From Nilaparvata lugens (lineage: Eukaryota > Arthropoda > Insecta > Hemiptera > Delphacidae), in assembly GCF_014356525.2 (NCBI RefSeq), contig NW_024090264.1, forward strand, positions 1 to 64,000: a DNA stretch of 64,000 bases, written 5' to 3'. Shown piece after piece: positions 11,208 to 23,500 of the stretch; the stretch's first letter is position 1; every line of letters starts with the position of its first letter. The translations under genes were made by a program, and so were the position numbers. Below the pieces are notes generated by a model. The model saw nothing but the letters and a program-made list of their open reading frames with translations, was not told the origin of the DNA and ran no database searches.

Positions 11208-12189
11208 TAATAATATATGATTTTTCCAATAAAAATTTAGAATTGATTGAAGAAATGGATAGAAAAACTCTGAATTCAAATATGACACCATTAATTGAAT
11301 TCATTCATTATGCTATTCAATTCAATATCAGCTGATTGTAGGGCAGAGGTGTCAGCACATTGGTTATGTTGCGATCGGGCTACTGATCAGTACAGCTCTG
11401 AAAGCTTCTATTTGCTTCAATAGCGCGTCAGTCGACCGATGGAACGAGCTTGACCGATGGTCTTCGTACGCAGTGTAAAACGCATGGTCCTAACCGTGCG
11501 CATGCGTGCCGTCAGTCCTGCTCTGTACGGATACATGAAATATCTATGTACAAGACAAGCGCGACTGACGTACGCACTGACGGTCGGTCGAGCTCTGTAA
11601 CCGGCCTTACGCTTTGCGTACGCTCTGCTGACGCATGTCAGCCGCCACTTTTTTAAGTCAGGGCGGGCAAGCCGCGTTTTATTATCAACTTCAACAACCT
11701 AGAACGCGTAAAAATGGTGATAGAGATATTTTGATTTCAGATTCGGATTCAGCGTCTCTAAATAAGTCGAATGACTCGCTCTCAAAAATAATCAAAATTG
11801 AAGAAGTTTTGGTTCTATTGGATATTAAGCCATTCTATATGTACAGTACTCAACATTTTTCGAATGTTTTTTCAAAGTTTCATTTAAAAAACTGTTCTAT
11901 GCTTTGGAGTTAATCTTAATACAATAACATAGGCCTACTTTGTTATTGCATTGAGGTAAAAGTAATAGTCCATTAATAAATGTACTATTATTACAGTACT
12001 TGATCAATAACATCTTGCTCTGAATCAAATTATAAGAACTATTATTCATAATGGGCCATATGAATAAAGTTGAGCATTTGCTTATACTTCTAAAATATTG
12101 AGCCATTTTCTATGAATAAACGAAACCTTTTGCTCATGCTCATCAAAAGAATAGTTTGAGCATTTGCTCAAAAGTATAAACTTATGCTC

Positions 12190-12895
12190 AAAATGATTGA
12201 TTCTGTAAAATACCTAGGCATCATGATAGATTCTCGACTAAGGTGGGAGCCACATATGTCTTATGTTTGTAATAGATTAAGGAAAACATTTAAACCCTTA
12301 TTTTGCAGTATAAGAAAATTGTAAAAATATGTCTGAATAGACCAATTAGATATCCCACTAACCTAATCTGTGAAGAATTCAAAGTTCTAAGCCTTGAGGA
12401 TTTATATAAATTGAACTTATTAAAATATTTATTTAAACGACCATTAGATTTTCCAGTGACTCCTGAACATGGATATACAACTCGTGGTCAAGCCAGAGAG
12501 AAACTGTATGAGCCGAGATGTGTAACTGCATCTGCGGCTGGTCATGCAGCCTTTCAGGGTCCTCGTTTATTTAATGTTTTACCTTTCGATATTTCTAGAG
12601 AGTCCTCCTTATCGATTTTCTGTAGAAGGTTAAGACTTAATTCTGTAAACTAGGCTATATAAACTAAGCATTGTAATCAATTTGTTTCTTTTTGTGCAAG
12701 ATGTGTATTTTTGTTTAGATTGCTTAATGGCATAAGATAATACTATTTATGTAAGTAGCTCTATATAGTACTTGAAGCAGGCCTCGTCCTCGACGCAGGC
12801 CTAGCCTAATGAGGAGTGCACTTGACATTTCTTATGTTATTATGCTTTGTAAAATCTTACAATGAAGTGAATAAAAGTTATTATTATTATTAAAA
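12190..12895 (+). mobile_element. 3' part of a LINE with internal deletion and (TTA)n tail
   Basis: SVKYLGIMIDSRLRWEPHMS at 12198-12257 is the RT thumb motif. The frame then jumps, after an apparent deletion near 12310, to the C-terminal region at 12303-12653 (KKIVKICLNRPIRYPTN, GYTTRGQAREKLYEP, GPRLFNVLP). After the stop there is a ~220-bp 3' UTR ending in TTATTATTATTATTA at about 12880. It belongs to the Jockey/CR1-like LINEs and is not functional. Confidence 0.8.
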
Positions 12896-13319
12896 TTGTA
12901 TAAGTAAACTAGAGAATTTGCTCAACTTTTGAAGCAAATGCTTCAAAAAAGGTGAGTCTAGTCTGAAGCAGCTTTTCACCTTTTGCTTATAGTAAAATGG
13001 CTCAACTAATTTGTGTGAGTAAGAGAGAGAACTATACCAGATACGATCACAAACAATAGTTGAGAACTATTAAACTCTTTTTAGATTCAACCATGATTTA
13101 TATCACCATTATTCCAACAAAAGAATAAATACAAAAGATACCAATCCGATATAAAGATAGCTATCACAGAATAGGAAATAGGCATTTGAGAAGATGAGAG
13201 TGTAGACGATTATAAGAAGGCTATTGAGATTATAAGATTATGCTGAAGATTATTATAGAGATGACATTTTTCACGCTATTTCAAAATTCAGAACTCAACT
13301 AACCTAAAACTCAATTCAT

Positions 13320-13730
13320 AGAGAACATTATCGGGGCACCGAGCTTCGCTCGTTATTTTTATTTATTGATAAACAGAACACAATTCTCTAAAATGATCGT
13401 GTTTATATTTCACAGCTGGCTATATGTCAGCTTATGAATTTCGGGAATGCGATGTTTTGATTTTCCACAGAATCACTCGCTCACTTTTTACTATCCACAG
13501 ACGACGAAAGTCTCAGCTGTTTCAGACAAGGATGAATTATCCTTTTAATGTCATTCAGCGAGTTTTCCCAAGGATGAGACCTAGTGCAATCGAATTTTTA
13601 TATCATAAACCTACTATGTTCCAAATTTCGTGAAAATCGTTAGAGCCGTTTTCGAGATCCGTTGAACATAAATAACCAGATATAAAAATATAAACAGATA
13701 TACAGAAATTGCTCGTTTAATATAATGGGA
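13320..13730 (+). repeat. Dispersed repeat ending in AATTGCTCGTTTAAT
   Basis: It starts near CACCGAGCTTCGCTCG and ends with AAAATCGTTAGAGCCGTTTT, AACATAAATAACCAGATATA and GAAATTGCTCGTTTAATATA. This layout is known from widely dispersed insect repeats of uncertain class. The 69-codon ORF inside is probably fortuitous. Confidence 0.5.
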
Positions 13731-14039
13731 TATATGCTATTCATGATAGAGAAAAGAGCAGACAACCAAACACAAGCGGTGTCTATACTTGCATATTTAG
13801 CGCTAACCTTTCGCTATAATACGAAGTTAGGCCACAAAGGCGAATCAGCTGATGAAAAATCTTCAAGGTACGTGAGCATTTGCTCCAGAGTTAAGGAGCA
13901 TAAGGTAAGAGTATAAGGTAAAGCTTATTCATATAAAAATGAGCAAATGCTTATGCTTCTACCTAATGCTCATCAGCAAAACCTTATGCTCCATGCTCAC
14001 GAGCATATGCTCTGTTTTTACTCATATGGACCCATGTGT

Positions 14040-14640
14040 ATGTGGCTTCAAATAATTCTGAGAAGTTTCCCGTGATTTTTATGTAATCATTGTTAGTTGA
14101 CTTCATTCATACTTTATATTTCCGTTTCCTCTGATTATTTTTATTATTCTGAAATATAGGAGCTTCGATCTAATTGGAACAATAGATCTTTTGAAATAAT
14201 ATACATGGTATTATTTACTACTACGAATGTCGGCTAGCAGTCGGCTAGATGTTTGCGTTTAAATCCAACAATTCTTCGTAATGTATGTTTCATTCAAAAT
14301 AAGTTTATTCTCAGTCAGTTTGTCACAATTGAGTCGCTTAGTGCCTCAGCTATATGTTTTCAGTTTTTAGGTTTTTGTTGTCAGCAGTTAGCACTATTGT
14401 AGAGCTATCCAACACAATAGTCTAGCTCTTTGAAGTAGCGATATTCGACATCAAACTAACGAAAATGAATTGTTATGCAACACAGTATTCAAAGTAATTC
14501 TTATGATTGTTCTGCCGGTTTTGGAATTATTGGTGTTCTTTCATCTCATGTTATATTCTGGAGGCAAATACAATACTTATTCTATATGCTGTATACTTAT
14601 TCTATATGCTATTAATGTACTGAAATCACTTCACTTATAT
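14040..14640. other. No gene or clear repeat seen
   Basis: AT-rich sequence without supported coding potential. There is a short direct repeat of CTTATTCTATATGCT near 14575-14610. Confidence 0.4.
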
Positions 14641-14644
14641 GGGC

Positions 14645-14800
14645 TTTAATAAAAACAATATAAAAACTTGTAGTACCCTTTAAAAAGTTTCAACTTGAAA
14701 ATGACCTATGGTCGAAACTAGTCGTTAAAATATTTTCAAGTTTTCAATAAAGGGTAGGCCTACTACAAGTTTCTATATTGTTTTTATTAATTGATGTACT
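14645..14800. mobile_element. Hairpin MITE, ~150 bp
   Basis: AATAAAAACAATATAAAAAC followed by TTGTAGTACCCTTT is mirrored by AAAGGGTAGGCCTACTACAA then GTTTCTATATTGTTTTTATT. The middle has AACTTGAAAATGACC / GTCGAAACTAGTCG. Similar parts lie at 49795-49830 and 50170-50265. Confidence 0.75.
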
Positions 14801-15690
14801 GTATATATACTGTAAATTAATAAAAGAATTGAAATAGTACGATTTTTCAAACAAACAATAACGTTCTTTGAATGATTATAGAACAATTAAAAAAAGCACT
14901 ATACATTTCGGGACTTTTTTCTATCCCGTCTTCAGGTACAAATACGAAATAAATAAACATCAGTATTGACTAATTCAAGAAAAATATTGAAACAATGTTC
15001 ATAACTCGACAATGATGTTCATTTATTTTCAATCTTCACCTGGAGATGGGAGTAAGTCCTGGAATTTATAGTGCTTTCAATTGATTTTAATGGTTTTATA
15101 ATATTAGAGATTTATTGTATTTTAAAAATGAATAAAAGGTCTTTTTGAAAAAGCTGTACTATTTCCTCATCTTTGTATTATCTCTATTAGTTATTAACCG
15201 AATTATTTATTTATCACCGCCGATGAATAATTGTGATTTTTATAATAATTGCTGACATCTGGTATTACAAAAAACTTTGAAAATTTGAAATCAGAACTTT
15301 CCTATCACGATTAATTGCCAAGTTGCCCAAGCCTCGAAGATTGCTGAGTACAAATTGATGTCCCTCGTCAGTGAGACGCTGTCGATACGAACAAGTGTGA
15401 ACTGAATTGCAATTGGCTGCCAACAGAAATTCGCTCCACTACTTGTAAAAACGCAACTGGCTAGCGTCGCAAATGTGCATCGAGCCTAACGTAACTTTTC
15501 ACTTGTCCGATACGATTGTCAGACGAACAGTCTTCTAGTAAAAAAAATATAGCACACCATCGATAACCCACCATACAAACCTGACTTAGCCACTAGTAAC
15601 TTATACCTTTTACCCAAATTCGAGACATAACTTTGAGAGCAGAGCTTCCAAACTAACGAGGAGCTCCAAAACAATGTCACAGCCTACTTA
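14800..15690. other. No gene recognised
   Basis: Mixed AT-rich sequence with no convincing ORF, exon border or repeat pair. A transposase fragment begins at the right edge. Confidence 0.4.
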
Positions 15691-15692
15691 AA

Positions 15693-15790
15693 CTCATTTT
15701 GCGGCAGCATTTTATGAAAAGGGGTTTGACAGGCTGGTCCACTGGTACGACAAATGCCTCAACCTTCACGGCAATTACGTTGGAGAATAA
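15693..15790 (+). pseudogene. C-terminal tail of a mariner/Tc1-like transposase
   Basis: One frame reads AAAFYEKGFDRLVHWYDKCL followed by NLHGNYVGE and a stop. This is the very end of mariner-like transposases (FY..G...L..RYDKCLN..G.YVE). Only ~33 codons are present; the DDE domain is not found upstream. Confidence 0.7.
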
Positions 15791-15864
15791 TCATCCTTTT
15801 GGTATTACAGCTCGATGTGAGCTTCAACATAGAGAAAAAAAGCATAAGGCGGATTTCACACCAA

Positions 15865-15930
15865 AGCTGGGCCGGGCCGGGCCGAGCCGAGCCGGGCGGA
15901 TCGGCCGAGCGGAATCTGCCTGCGTTCGCA
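15865..15930. repeat. GC-rich GGGCC/GAGCC simple-sequence patch
   Basis: A run of GGGCCGGGCCGAGCCGAGCC type repeats is strikingly GC-rich against the AT-rich surroundings. The overlapping short ORFs on both strands arise from this composition. Confidence 0.6.
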
Positions 15931-16284
15931 CTGAAGCCGATTGCCGATTCGCTCAGTAATACAAATATTGCGCAACTCACTATGTGCGAAGATCGAACTA
16001 AACTGAAAGAAGGCAGAATCCGCTTGGCCGAAAACGCTCGAGTTGGGCGTCAAGCAGACTGCACAAATCCTCGGCTCGGTCCGGCGTTGATTTGAATGCT
16101 CCCGACTAAATCCTGCATAGCTAGCGCGCACGCGGATTCCGCTAGACTCTAATAAAGGATGGCCACTAACGATAGGACATGCATGATGAACATGTGTGTA
16201 CACACATGTCGTCATACATTGTTCAAGTTAGTCAAACAATTAAAAAAAAAAGATTGGGGAAGAATAATTAAAAAAAAAACAAAG

Positions 16285-17185
16285 TGAAAAAGGGTAGCTT
16301 ACCTCTTTGAACCCCCCTGTTGGTTGGGGGAGCTTTGAGTCGAACATCGTACTCATGAATGTGTTGAAAACCAGAATTCACCCACAGTATCCCTGCTTGA
16401 CATAGGTGGCGACTAAAAGGGACCCCAAGGCAACTCCATAAGTTGCCTTGCCTTCAAACCCCATGCCTTCATGGATCTGCCCCATTAGGGCAGTTTCGGA
16501 GGGACAAAAAGAAAAACCCAAGAGACCAGAGATGGGTGAATCTCCAGCAACAAATGTGGGTCAAGAGGCTGACCAGGTGCCCTAGAGGCAATTTGGCGAC
16601 CCCTCCTTCAGCGGAAGGACCTACAAAAAAGCCAGGAGTGGAACTCACGTAGGTCACGAGTTTGTGGGTGGAGAGGCCAAAACTCACCACTGCTCAAAGA
16701 AGGGCGGCCATTCAGGCCAGGCAACACTTCTTGGGAGAGGTGAGGCTTTTGACCTGCAGAGTTTTGAAGGGGCAAAAAGAAAAACCCAAGAGACCAGAGA
16801 TGGGTGAAACTCCAGGTACAAATGTGGATCAAGAGGCTGCGTCAAGGGTGGCCGGGCGCTCTAGAGGCAGCTTAGCCACCCCTTCCTCAGTGGAAGGACC
16901 TTCGACGAAGGCCAGGAGTGGAACTCACGTAGGTCGCGAGGACTAATCAGTCTGAAGAGACTGCCAAGCATATCACACTGGATTGCGACAAGCAACCAGG
17001 TGATGAATGGGATGTTAGCATAGGGGAAAACTCCTGGTTCTTGTAAAGGACACAGGTATTGGTTTGCCTAACTAATATACTACTTGGGAACACAATAAGC
17101 TTCGGTTGACGTGTGGGGTTATTTGAACCTTTGGATCCTTGAATCCGTCCCTTCAAAAATCATAATCATCATACCTGTTTAAAAA
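16285..17185 (+). mobile_element. LINE derivative lacking reverse transcriptase (5' region joined to 3' end)
   Basis: This GC-rich block starts with apparent LINE 5' sequence (CCCTGCTTGACATAGGTGGC, CCATGCCTTCATGGATCTGC). It holds two copies of a ~266-bp unit (landmark AAACCCAAGAGACCAGAGAT at 16514 and 16783). It then runs directly into a C-terminal RT/RNase-H-like tail, SEETAKHITLDCDKQPGDEW, at about 16950-17010. A short 3' UTR ends in a CATAATCATCATAC tail near 17160. The ORF at 16662-16946 (KLTTAQRRAAIQARQHF...) spans the second unit. The whole RT is missing, so it would depend on another LINE. Confidence 0.55.
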
Positions 17186-17473
17186 TTTCAGTCCTGCTTC
17201 CACATATTGGTCGAGTCGCTGGCCCAGCCTGGTAAGCTTGGCTGCGTTGGTCCATGGCTGCGTCCACACTGCGTGCCCAATCAAGGCCAGCGGTAGCCAG
17301 CGACATATCCATGATAGAAATTGAAAATATCAACTGGAATGAATACGATAAAAATCAATAACAAAATATCACAAAGCTGATTAATAGTAGCAATTAGGCC
17401 TATAGCAAGTCAATCACTCAGAAAAAACAGCAAATGAGACAACAAAGCAGGAAACAGAACGCATTAGTAGAGA

Positions 17474-17598
17474 AGTGTGGATGAGTGGTTTGCCAGCACT
17501 GGCCTTGGTTGGCCTTCGTTGGGCTGGCCTCCGCTCGTAAAAAATCGGAGCGATAGCCAAAGAAGGCCAGCGCTGGCAAACCAGCCATCCACACATTG
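17474..17598. mobile_element. Hairpin MITE of the GCCAGCGCTGGC family
   Basis: GTGTGGATGAGTGGTTTGCC followed by AGCACTGGCCTT is mirrored by AAGGCCAGCGCTGGCAAACC then AGCCATCCACAC. Related fragments (GGCCAGCGGTAGCCAGCGAC, GGCCGACGCTGGCCCACG) lie on each side at 17225-17310 and 17598-17630. Confidence 0.7.
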
Positions 17599-17699
17599 GC
17601 CGACGCTGGCCCACGTTGGGCCAATATGTAGGTGCGGCATAATAATATAACATTGAATCAATCAATCAATCAGCAACAGATAATCATGTTGGCACCTGC

Positions 17700-18150
17700 T
17701 TCCAGGAGTGGCATTGGACAGACAGACTGAGCTGGAATACCAATAATACATCATTATGTCATAAACCATAAGTGTGGCGGACCCAAACCCACTATATTGT
17801 CTCCACCTGGACATCAGAAATAAATAGATGAGAACAAAATATGAAATTAAAACATAATAAAAAATAGAAACGAATACAAATTAAAATAGAATATGAAACA
17901 AAAATAAATACGAGGAATAATAATAGAGTAAGAAAAAAATATTTGAAAACAAGAAAGAGGATTAATTGACTATTAATTTTAAAAATTTACTTGCGAAAGC
18001 TGAACTAACTACACTCACTAGAGTTTTGTAATGTCTGATAAATGTCCCTTGAAGTTTTAATATTTTTTTTATAGTCAACTTTTATCCACGAATTAAATAG
18101 TAAACAAAATGGAAGAGTGGAAAAGCGTTATTATATTGAGGGACTTTTTG
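17700..18150. other. No gene recognised
   Basis: A very A-rich stretch (17815-17960) and surrounding sequence with no supported feature. Confidence 0.4.
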
Positions 18151-18154
18151 CATG

Positions 18155-18367
18155 TTTAGGGTGTGTGCACACAGAGAGAGGTCAGCGGTCTGAGCGGTCT
18201 TAGGAGGTTTATATCCATATCCTCTCAAGAACGCTGCAACTTGAAACATCAGGCGTTCTTGGTGAAATGAAATAAAATGAAGATATACTTCAGGAGGCAG
18301 AATTACGACTTTTTAGCACTTTCCTTTACTACTCAACCTCGATTTACTTTTGTGCACACACCCTAAA
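18155..18367. mobile_element. MITE of 213 bp with 17-bp perfect TIRs
   Basis: TTTAGGGTGTGTGCACA at 18155 is exactly mirrored by TGTGCACACACCCTAAA ending at 18367. The interior is non-coding. Confidence 0.9.
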
Positions 18368-18714
18368 TAATGAATCAATATTTTCGTTCCTGTAACATAA
18401 ATTAAGAGCATTACAAGTTTTCAATAGGAAGCAATACTTTTCATGCAGTAATTAATCTATATTTTATAAGAACTATGAGTCGAAACAAGGTTATCAATAT
18501 TATATGTGCAGGTTTAGTGAATTTAAAATAAAAAGGCATGCCACTTGGGTAAAAAATTGATAATGAACATTGAATGATGAAAGTATTAGAGCTGCCCTGA
18601 AGAATAGTAATTACAGCAGAATTTCGAGGTACTAGGTCAAAGCTTAGAGTTGAACTTTGGGTTTGTTCATTTACAATGGGTAGTTCCATTGTCAGTCATC
18701 ATATCAGCAGTGAT

Positions 18715-18925
18715 CATGCTATTTCGCCATTGCTTGCTACAATTTGATTAGTACAAATTGAGTTGATTCGGAACTAGCTGACTGAATCCATGAAGATTTT
18801 CTGCCTGTTCTGAAATTTTGGGCATAGCCTATCGCTTACTTTTTGTTTCACATGTCAAAAAGTTCAAAGACTGTCAGGAAACATAATATGCTGGCAATGA
18901 AGCCAAATACAGCATAGTAAAAAGG
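18715..18925 (-). repeat. Dispersed repeat, inverted partner of 25595-25825
   Basis: Read on the reverse strand, TGTATTTGGCTTCATTGCCA and AAAAAGTAAGCGATAGGCTA match the forward sequence at 25605-25700. The match continues to AATTGTAGCAAGCA. Confidence 0.75.
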
Positions 18926-18984
18926 ATGCAATACAGATATGTATAAACACATTCACACTATACACTGCTCTGCTTTTGACACTT

Positions 18985-19400
18985 TCACTCCACAACACTA
19001 CACAACTTGAAAGTTTTTGTCCCCTTCAATTTGCGCAGCATAAGTGTGTTGTCAAGTAGGAGAACGACCTCTTCATTTTCATGCCGTTGTATCCTGTCTG
19101 CATGCTTGCGTGCGAAGCGCCCAATTTCTGATAAGACAAACTCCACCTCCAGATCTATGTGAATCACATCGTTTCGGATGAAGCTTGTAGTATCAACGAT
19201 GTTCCTCAAAACTTTGTTCTGGAACCGTTGAGTAACATTCACATTGCTCTTGCTGGCACAGCCCCACAGCTGTATTCCATACATCCATATGGGTGTCAGG
19301 ATCTGCTTGTGTTTGAATGAGATGACGATATCCTTTACTAGCCAGAGTTAGGTCTTGTTCGCCTCTGTACCACACCCATCATTCAAATTTAGTTTGATCA
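18985..19400 (-). mobile_element. C-terminal fragment of a Jockey-like LINE reverse transcriptase
   Basis: The minus strand encodes MYGIQLWGCASKSNVNVTQR, FQNKVLRNIVDTTSFIRNDV and ends with LLLDNTLMLRKLKGTKTFKL. This is the conserved end of Jockey-group RTs (YG.QLWG...S....QR.QNK.LR.I.. and RRLKR.KP). The upstream part is frameshifted (WYRGEQDLTLASKG near 19330-19370). It is 5' truncated and not functional. A related fragment lies at 25080-25490. Confidence 0.85.
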
Positions 19401-19504
19401 TTGATGTAAGGTTATGTCAAGTAGCTTTTCTACAAGACAAACCGTCTGAAATAGAATTATTGTATCTTGTATCAATACCACAAAATCTCAAAAGATTTTT
19501 ACTA

Positions 19505-19905
19505 GTAGTTCTGTGAACAGTAGACCTCACGCAGTATTCTCATCCACAAGTACCTGATTGAAACTATAGAACTTATGGAGATACAGCTATAGACTGGCTT
19601 CTCCACACATCTGTGTAATCACTTGTCAGCTGATTTATGATAAATAATTCTATAGTCTGATTTTTACTCTAATATTGGCGTATGAAGGAGGCTCCTTTTT
19701 CCTTTTATATTATCCTTGAAATGCAAAATTTCTAAAAACGATGTATAGACGTCGACGCGCAATTAAAAAAGGAACATACCTGTCAAATTTCATGAAAAAC
19801 TATTACCGCGTTTCGCCGTAAATGCGCAACATATAAACATTTAAACATTAAGAGAAATGCCAAACCGTCGACTTGAATCTTAGACCTCACTTCGCTCGGT
19901 CAATA
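19505..19905 (-). mobile_element. Copy of the GACCGA...GTTCACAGAACTACTAGTA element (reverse)
   Basis: It starts (plus strand) with AGTTCTGTGAACAGTAGACC and ends with TTAGACCTCACTTCGCTCGG. It carries the shared landmarks GACGTCGACGCGCAAT and CCGCGTTTCGCCGTAAAT. This is the shortest nearly complete copy in the window. Confidence 0.8.
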
Positions 19906-19919
19906 ATTATTTTTATCGT

Positions 19920-20250
19920 CTATCGTTGCTGAAATTGATGCTCTAATGAGACTTAGGCTTGTGCATGGGTAGAATACAATATAATATGATGCATAAGAGA
20001 GATAATGATGAGAAATGGATGAACTTTTGTTTCAGGAATATTCTGAACGACTGTGGAGTGAATTTCAAGAATATAAATTGGAGTTAATTTGACTCACCAT
20101 GAGTGTTCACCCTTTCAATAGGAGTACAAAGTGCAAGTCGCACATAAAATATTTGAAAATCTGATTTGATCTGATCTGATCATAATAGCTTGTGCACGCC
20201 ATGCTATACACATCTACAAAATATATTTTGAACAGGTTTCTTCCACATTT
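19920..20250. other. No feature recognised
   Basis: AT-rich sequence between a dispersed repeat and the tandem array. A fragment GTGTTCACCCTTTCAATAGG resembles CACCCTTTCAACGGGAGTAG near 6810. Confidence 0.35.
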
Positions 20251-23200
20251 TTAATTGACTTTTAATTGAGGAAGCATTGGAAATGTAATAACTATGGATT
20301 AGTATAGAAATGAAGCATAGAAGATGCAAGTAATAGCTTACAATTACTTTCCATTTTCTACAATGATAGGTTCAAGATGCTAATAGTTGAGAATTGCTCT
20401 ATGCAAGATGGTATAAGACCATTTTAATTTCAATTATCAACATTTTTATGATTTTTATGAGTGTATCTTAATTTTGAATATCTCAAGTTACCAAAGTACT
20501 GAAGGAATAATTTCAGTAGATAATTTAAATGCCATAACTGCATATTTTCATGAAATTTGGAAGAATATTCATATCAGAAAAATTTTAATATGAGATTGCA
20601 TCTAATTGAGTATGGAATGATACCCTTCTTGGATCAAGCAATTCTCTTATACAATAATAAGTTAATAAAAAGCATCTTTTACATAAGAAGGAAAATCATT
20701 AGACAATAACTCTGTCCTTACAAAATTAACAATCAATAGAGCATTGAACAGTTGTAACATGAATTGAGTAATCTATAGGTTAAGCATAGAATATGCATGT
20801 AACACAGTTTCTTTTCATTATCTTTTCTATATTAAAAACACAATTTTTACATTCATTAGTATTTTTCTCATCATTTCTATTTCCATTTTCATTTTTTAGT
20901 ATTTTTTTTATTTTATTTTTTATTTGTAATTTTTTCTAGTAAATCTTTTTCAACTTTTTTTGTAAATCTTTCTTTTATTTTTCCATTGGATTTGACAATA
21001 GCTTGAAGATGCTATGTAGTTGAATTGCTCCATGCAAAAGGGGCATTAGACCATTTTTTCCAATTATCAACATTCTGTGATTTCTATGTGTAAACTTTAA
21101 ATTTTGAATAGCTCAAGTGACCAAAAAGTACTGAAGGAATAATTTCAGTAGATAATTAAAATGCCATAACTGCATATTTTCATGAAATTTGGAAGAATAT
21201 TCATATCAGAAAAATTTTAATATGAGATTGCATCTAATTGAGTATGGAATGATACCCTTCTTGGATCAAGCAATTCTCTTATACAATAATAAGTTAATAA
21301 AAAGCATCTTTTACATAAGAAGGAAAATCATTAGACAATAATTCTGTCCTTACAAAATTAACAATCAACAGAGCATTGAACAGTTGTAACATGAATTGAG
21401 TAATCTATAGGTGAAGCATAGAATATGCATGTAACTCAGTTTCTTTTCATTATCTTTTCTATATTAAAAACACAATTTTTACATTCATTAGTATTTTTCT
21501 CATCATTTTCATTCTTTAGTATTTTTTTTATTTTATTTTTTATTTGTAATTTTTTCTAGTAAATCTTTTTCAACTTTTTTTGTAAATCTTTCTTTTATTT
21601 TTCCATTGGATTTGACAATAGCTTGAAGATGCTATGTAGTTGAATTGCTCCATGCAAAAGGGGCATTAGACCATTTTTTCCAATTATCAACATTCTGTGA
21701 TTTCTATGTGTAAACTTTAAATTTTGAATAGCTCAAGTGACCAAAAAGCACTGAAGGAATAATTTCAGTAGATAATTAAAATGCCATAACTGCATATTTT
21801 CATGAAATTTGGAAGAATATTCATATCAGAAAAATTTTAATATGAGATTGCATCTAATTGAGTATGGAATGATACCCTTCTTGGATCAAGCAATTCTCTT
21901 ATACAATAATAAGTTAATAAAAAGCATCTTTTACATAAGAAGGAAAATCATTAGACAATAATTCTGTCCTTACAAAATTAACAATCAACAGAGCATTGAA
22001 CAGTTGTAACATGAATTGAGTAATCTATAGGTTAAGCATAGAATATGCATGTAACTCAGTTTCTTTTCATTATCTTTTCTATATTAAAAACACAATTTTT
22101 ACATTCATTAGTATTTTTCTCATCATTTTCATTCTTTAGTATTTTTTTTATTTTATTTTTTATTTGTAATTTTTTCTAGTAAATCTTTTTCAACTTTTTT
22201 TGTAAATCTTTCTTTTATTTTTCCATTGGATTTGACAATAGCTTAAAGATGCTATGTAGTTGAATTGCTCCATGCAAAAGGGGCATTAGACCATTTTTTC
22301 CAATTATCAACATTCTGTGATTTCTATGTGTAAACTTTAAATTTTGAATAGCTCAAGTGACCAAAAAGTACTGAAGGAATAATTTCAGTAGATAATTTAA
22401 ATGCCATAACTGCATATTTTCATGAAATTTGGAAGAATATTCATATCAGAAAAATTTTAATATGAGATTGCATCTAATTGAGTATGGAATGATACCCTTC
22501 TTGGATCAAGCAATTCTCTTATACAATAATATGTTAATAGAAAGCATCTTTTACATAAGAAGAAGAAGGAAAATCATTAGACAATAATTCTGTCCTTACA
22601 AAATTAACAATCAATAGAGCATTGAACAGTTGTAACATGAATTGAGTAATCTATAGGTTAAGCATAGAATATGCATGTAACACAGTTTCTTTTCATTATC
22701 TTTTCTATATTAAAAACACAATTTTTACATTCATTAGTATTTTTCTCATCATTTCTATTTCCATTTTCATTTTTTAGTATTTTTTTTATTTTATTTTTTA
22801 TTTGTAATTTTTTCTAGTAAATCTTTTTTCGTATTTTTTTATTCTATTTTTTGTAATTTTTTCTAGTAAATCTTTTTTCGTATTTTTTTATTCTATTTTT
22901 TGTAATTTTTTATTTCATTTTTTTATTTGTATTTTTTCTAGTAAATCTTTTTTCGTATTTTTTTATTCTATTATATTTTTTTAATTTTTCATTTTTTTGT
23001 TATTTGTAATTTTTTCTAGTAAATCTTTTTCAACTTTTTTTGTAAATCTTTCTTTTATTTTTCCATTGGATTTGACAATAGCTTGAAGATGCTATGTAGT
23101 TGAATTGCTCCATGCAAAAGGGGCATTAGACCATTTTTATCCAATTATCAACATTCTGTGATTTCTATGTGTAAACTTTAAATTTTGAATAGCTAAAGTG

Positions 23201-23500
23201 ACCAAAAAGCACTGAAGGAATAATTTCAGTAGATAATTTATATGCCATAATTGCATAGATATTTATATGAAATTTAGAAGAACATTATTATCAAAATAGT
23301 GTTTAAACATAAGATTGCAACTATTAGATGGTCTGATACACTTCTTGCATGAAACAATTCAATCATCTAATACAATAATAAGTTGATAAGAAGCATCTCT
23401 ACAAGTAAAAATGGTAGGTAAATCAATACAAAATGACTACCTTTACAAGATTAACAATCAAAAGTCTAATAGAGAAGCATGAAAGATGCATGTCATCCAG
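20250..23500. repeat. Tandem array of ~620-bp satellite-like units
   Basis: The landmark TTTGACAATAGCTTGAAGAT falls at 20991, 21611, 22231 and 23071 (spacings 620, 620 and 840 bp), with a diverged first unit near 20367. Each unit carries GGAATGATACCCTTCTTGGA, a T-rich half and AAGGGGCATTAGACC. Middle units are nearly identical, while the outer units diverge. The 840-bp spacing is due to extra copies of a T-rich subunit (TTTTTTCTAGTAAATCTTTT) at about 22800-23020. There is no ORF. Confidence 0.93.

Larger units (their letters stand above)
12052..14038. mobile_element. Composite repeat bounded by GGGCCATATGA / TCATATGGACCC
   Basis: The left part has GGGCCATATGAATAAAG and GAGCATTTGCTTATAC. The right part mirrors this as GAGCAAATGCTTATGC...ACTCATATGGACCC. 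Both ends are rich in GAGCATTTGCTC-like motifs (12080-12200, 12910-12985, 13875-14015). A LINE tail (12190-12895) and a further dispersed repeat (13320-13730) lie inside, so the present length reflects nested insertion. Confidence 0.55.

Noticed and set aside
15699..16215. Overlapping 73-119-codon open frames on both strands
   Set aside because: They arise from the GC-rich simple sequence at 15865-15930; no domain, and both strands open equally.
20250..23500. Repeated blocks as a possible array of genes
   Set aside because: Units have no ORF, promoter or RNA-gene signature.
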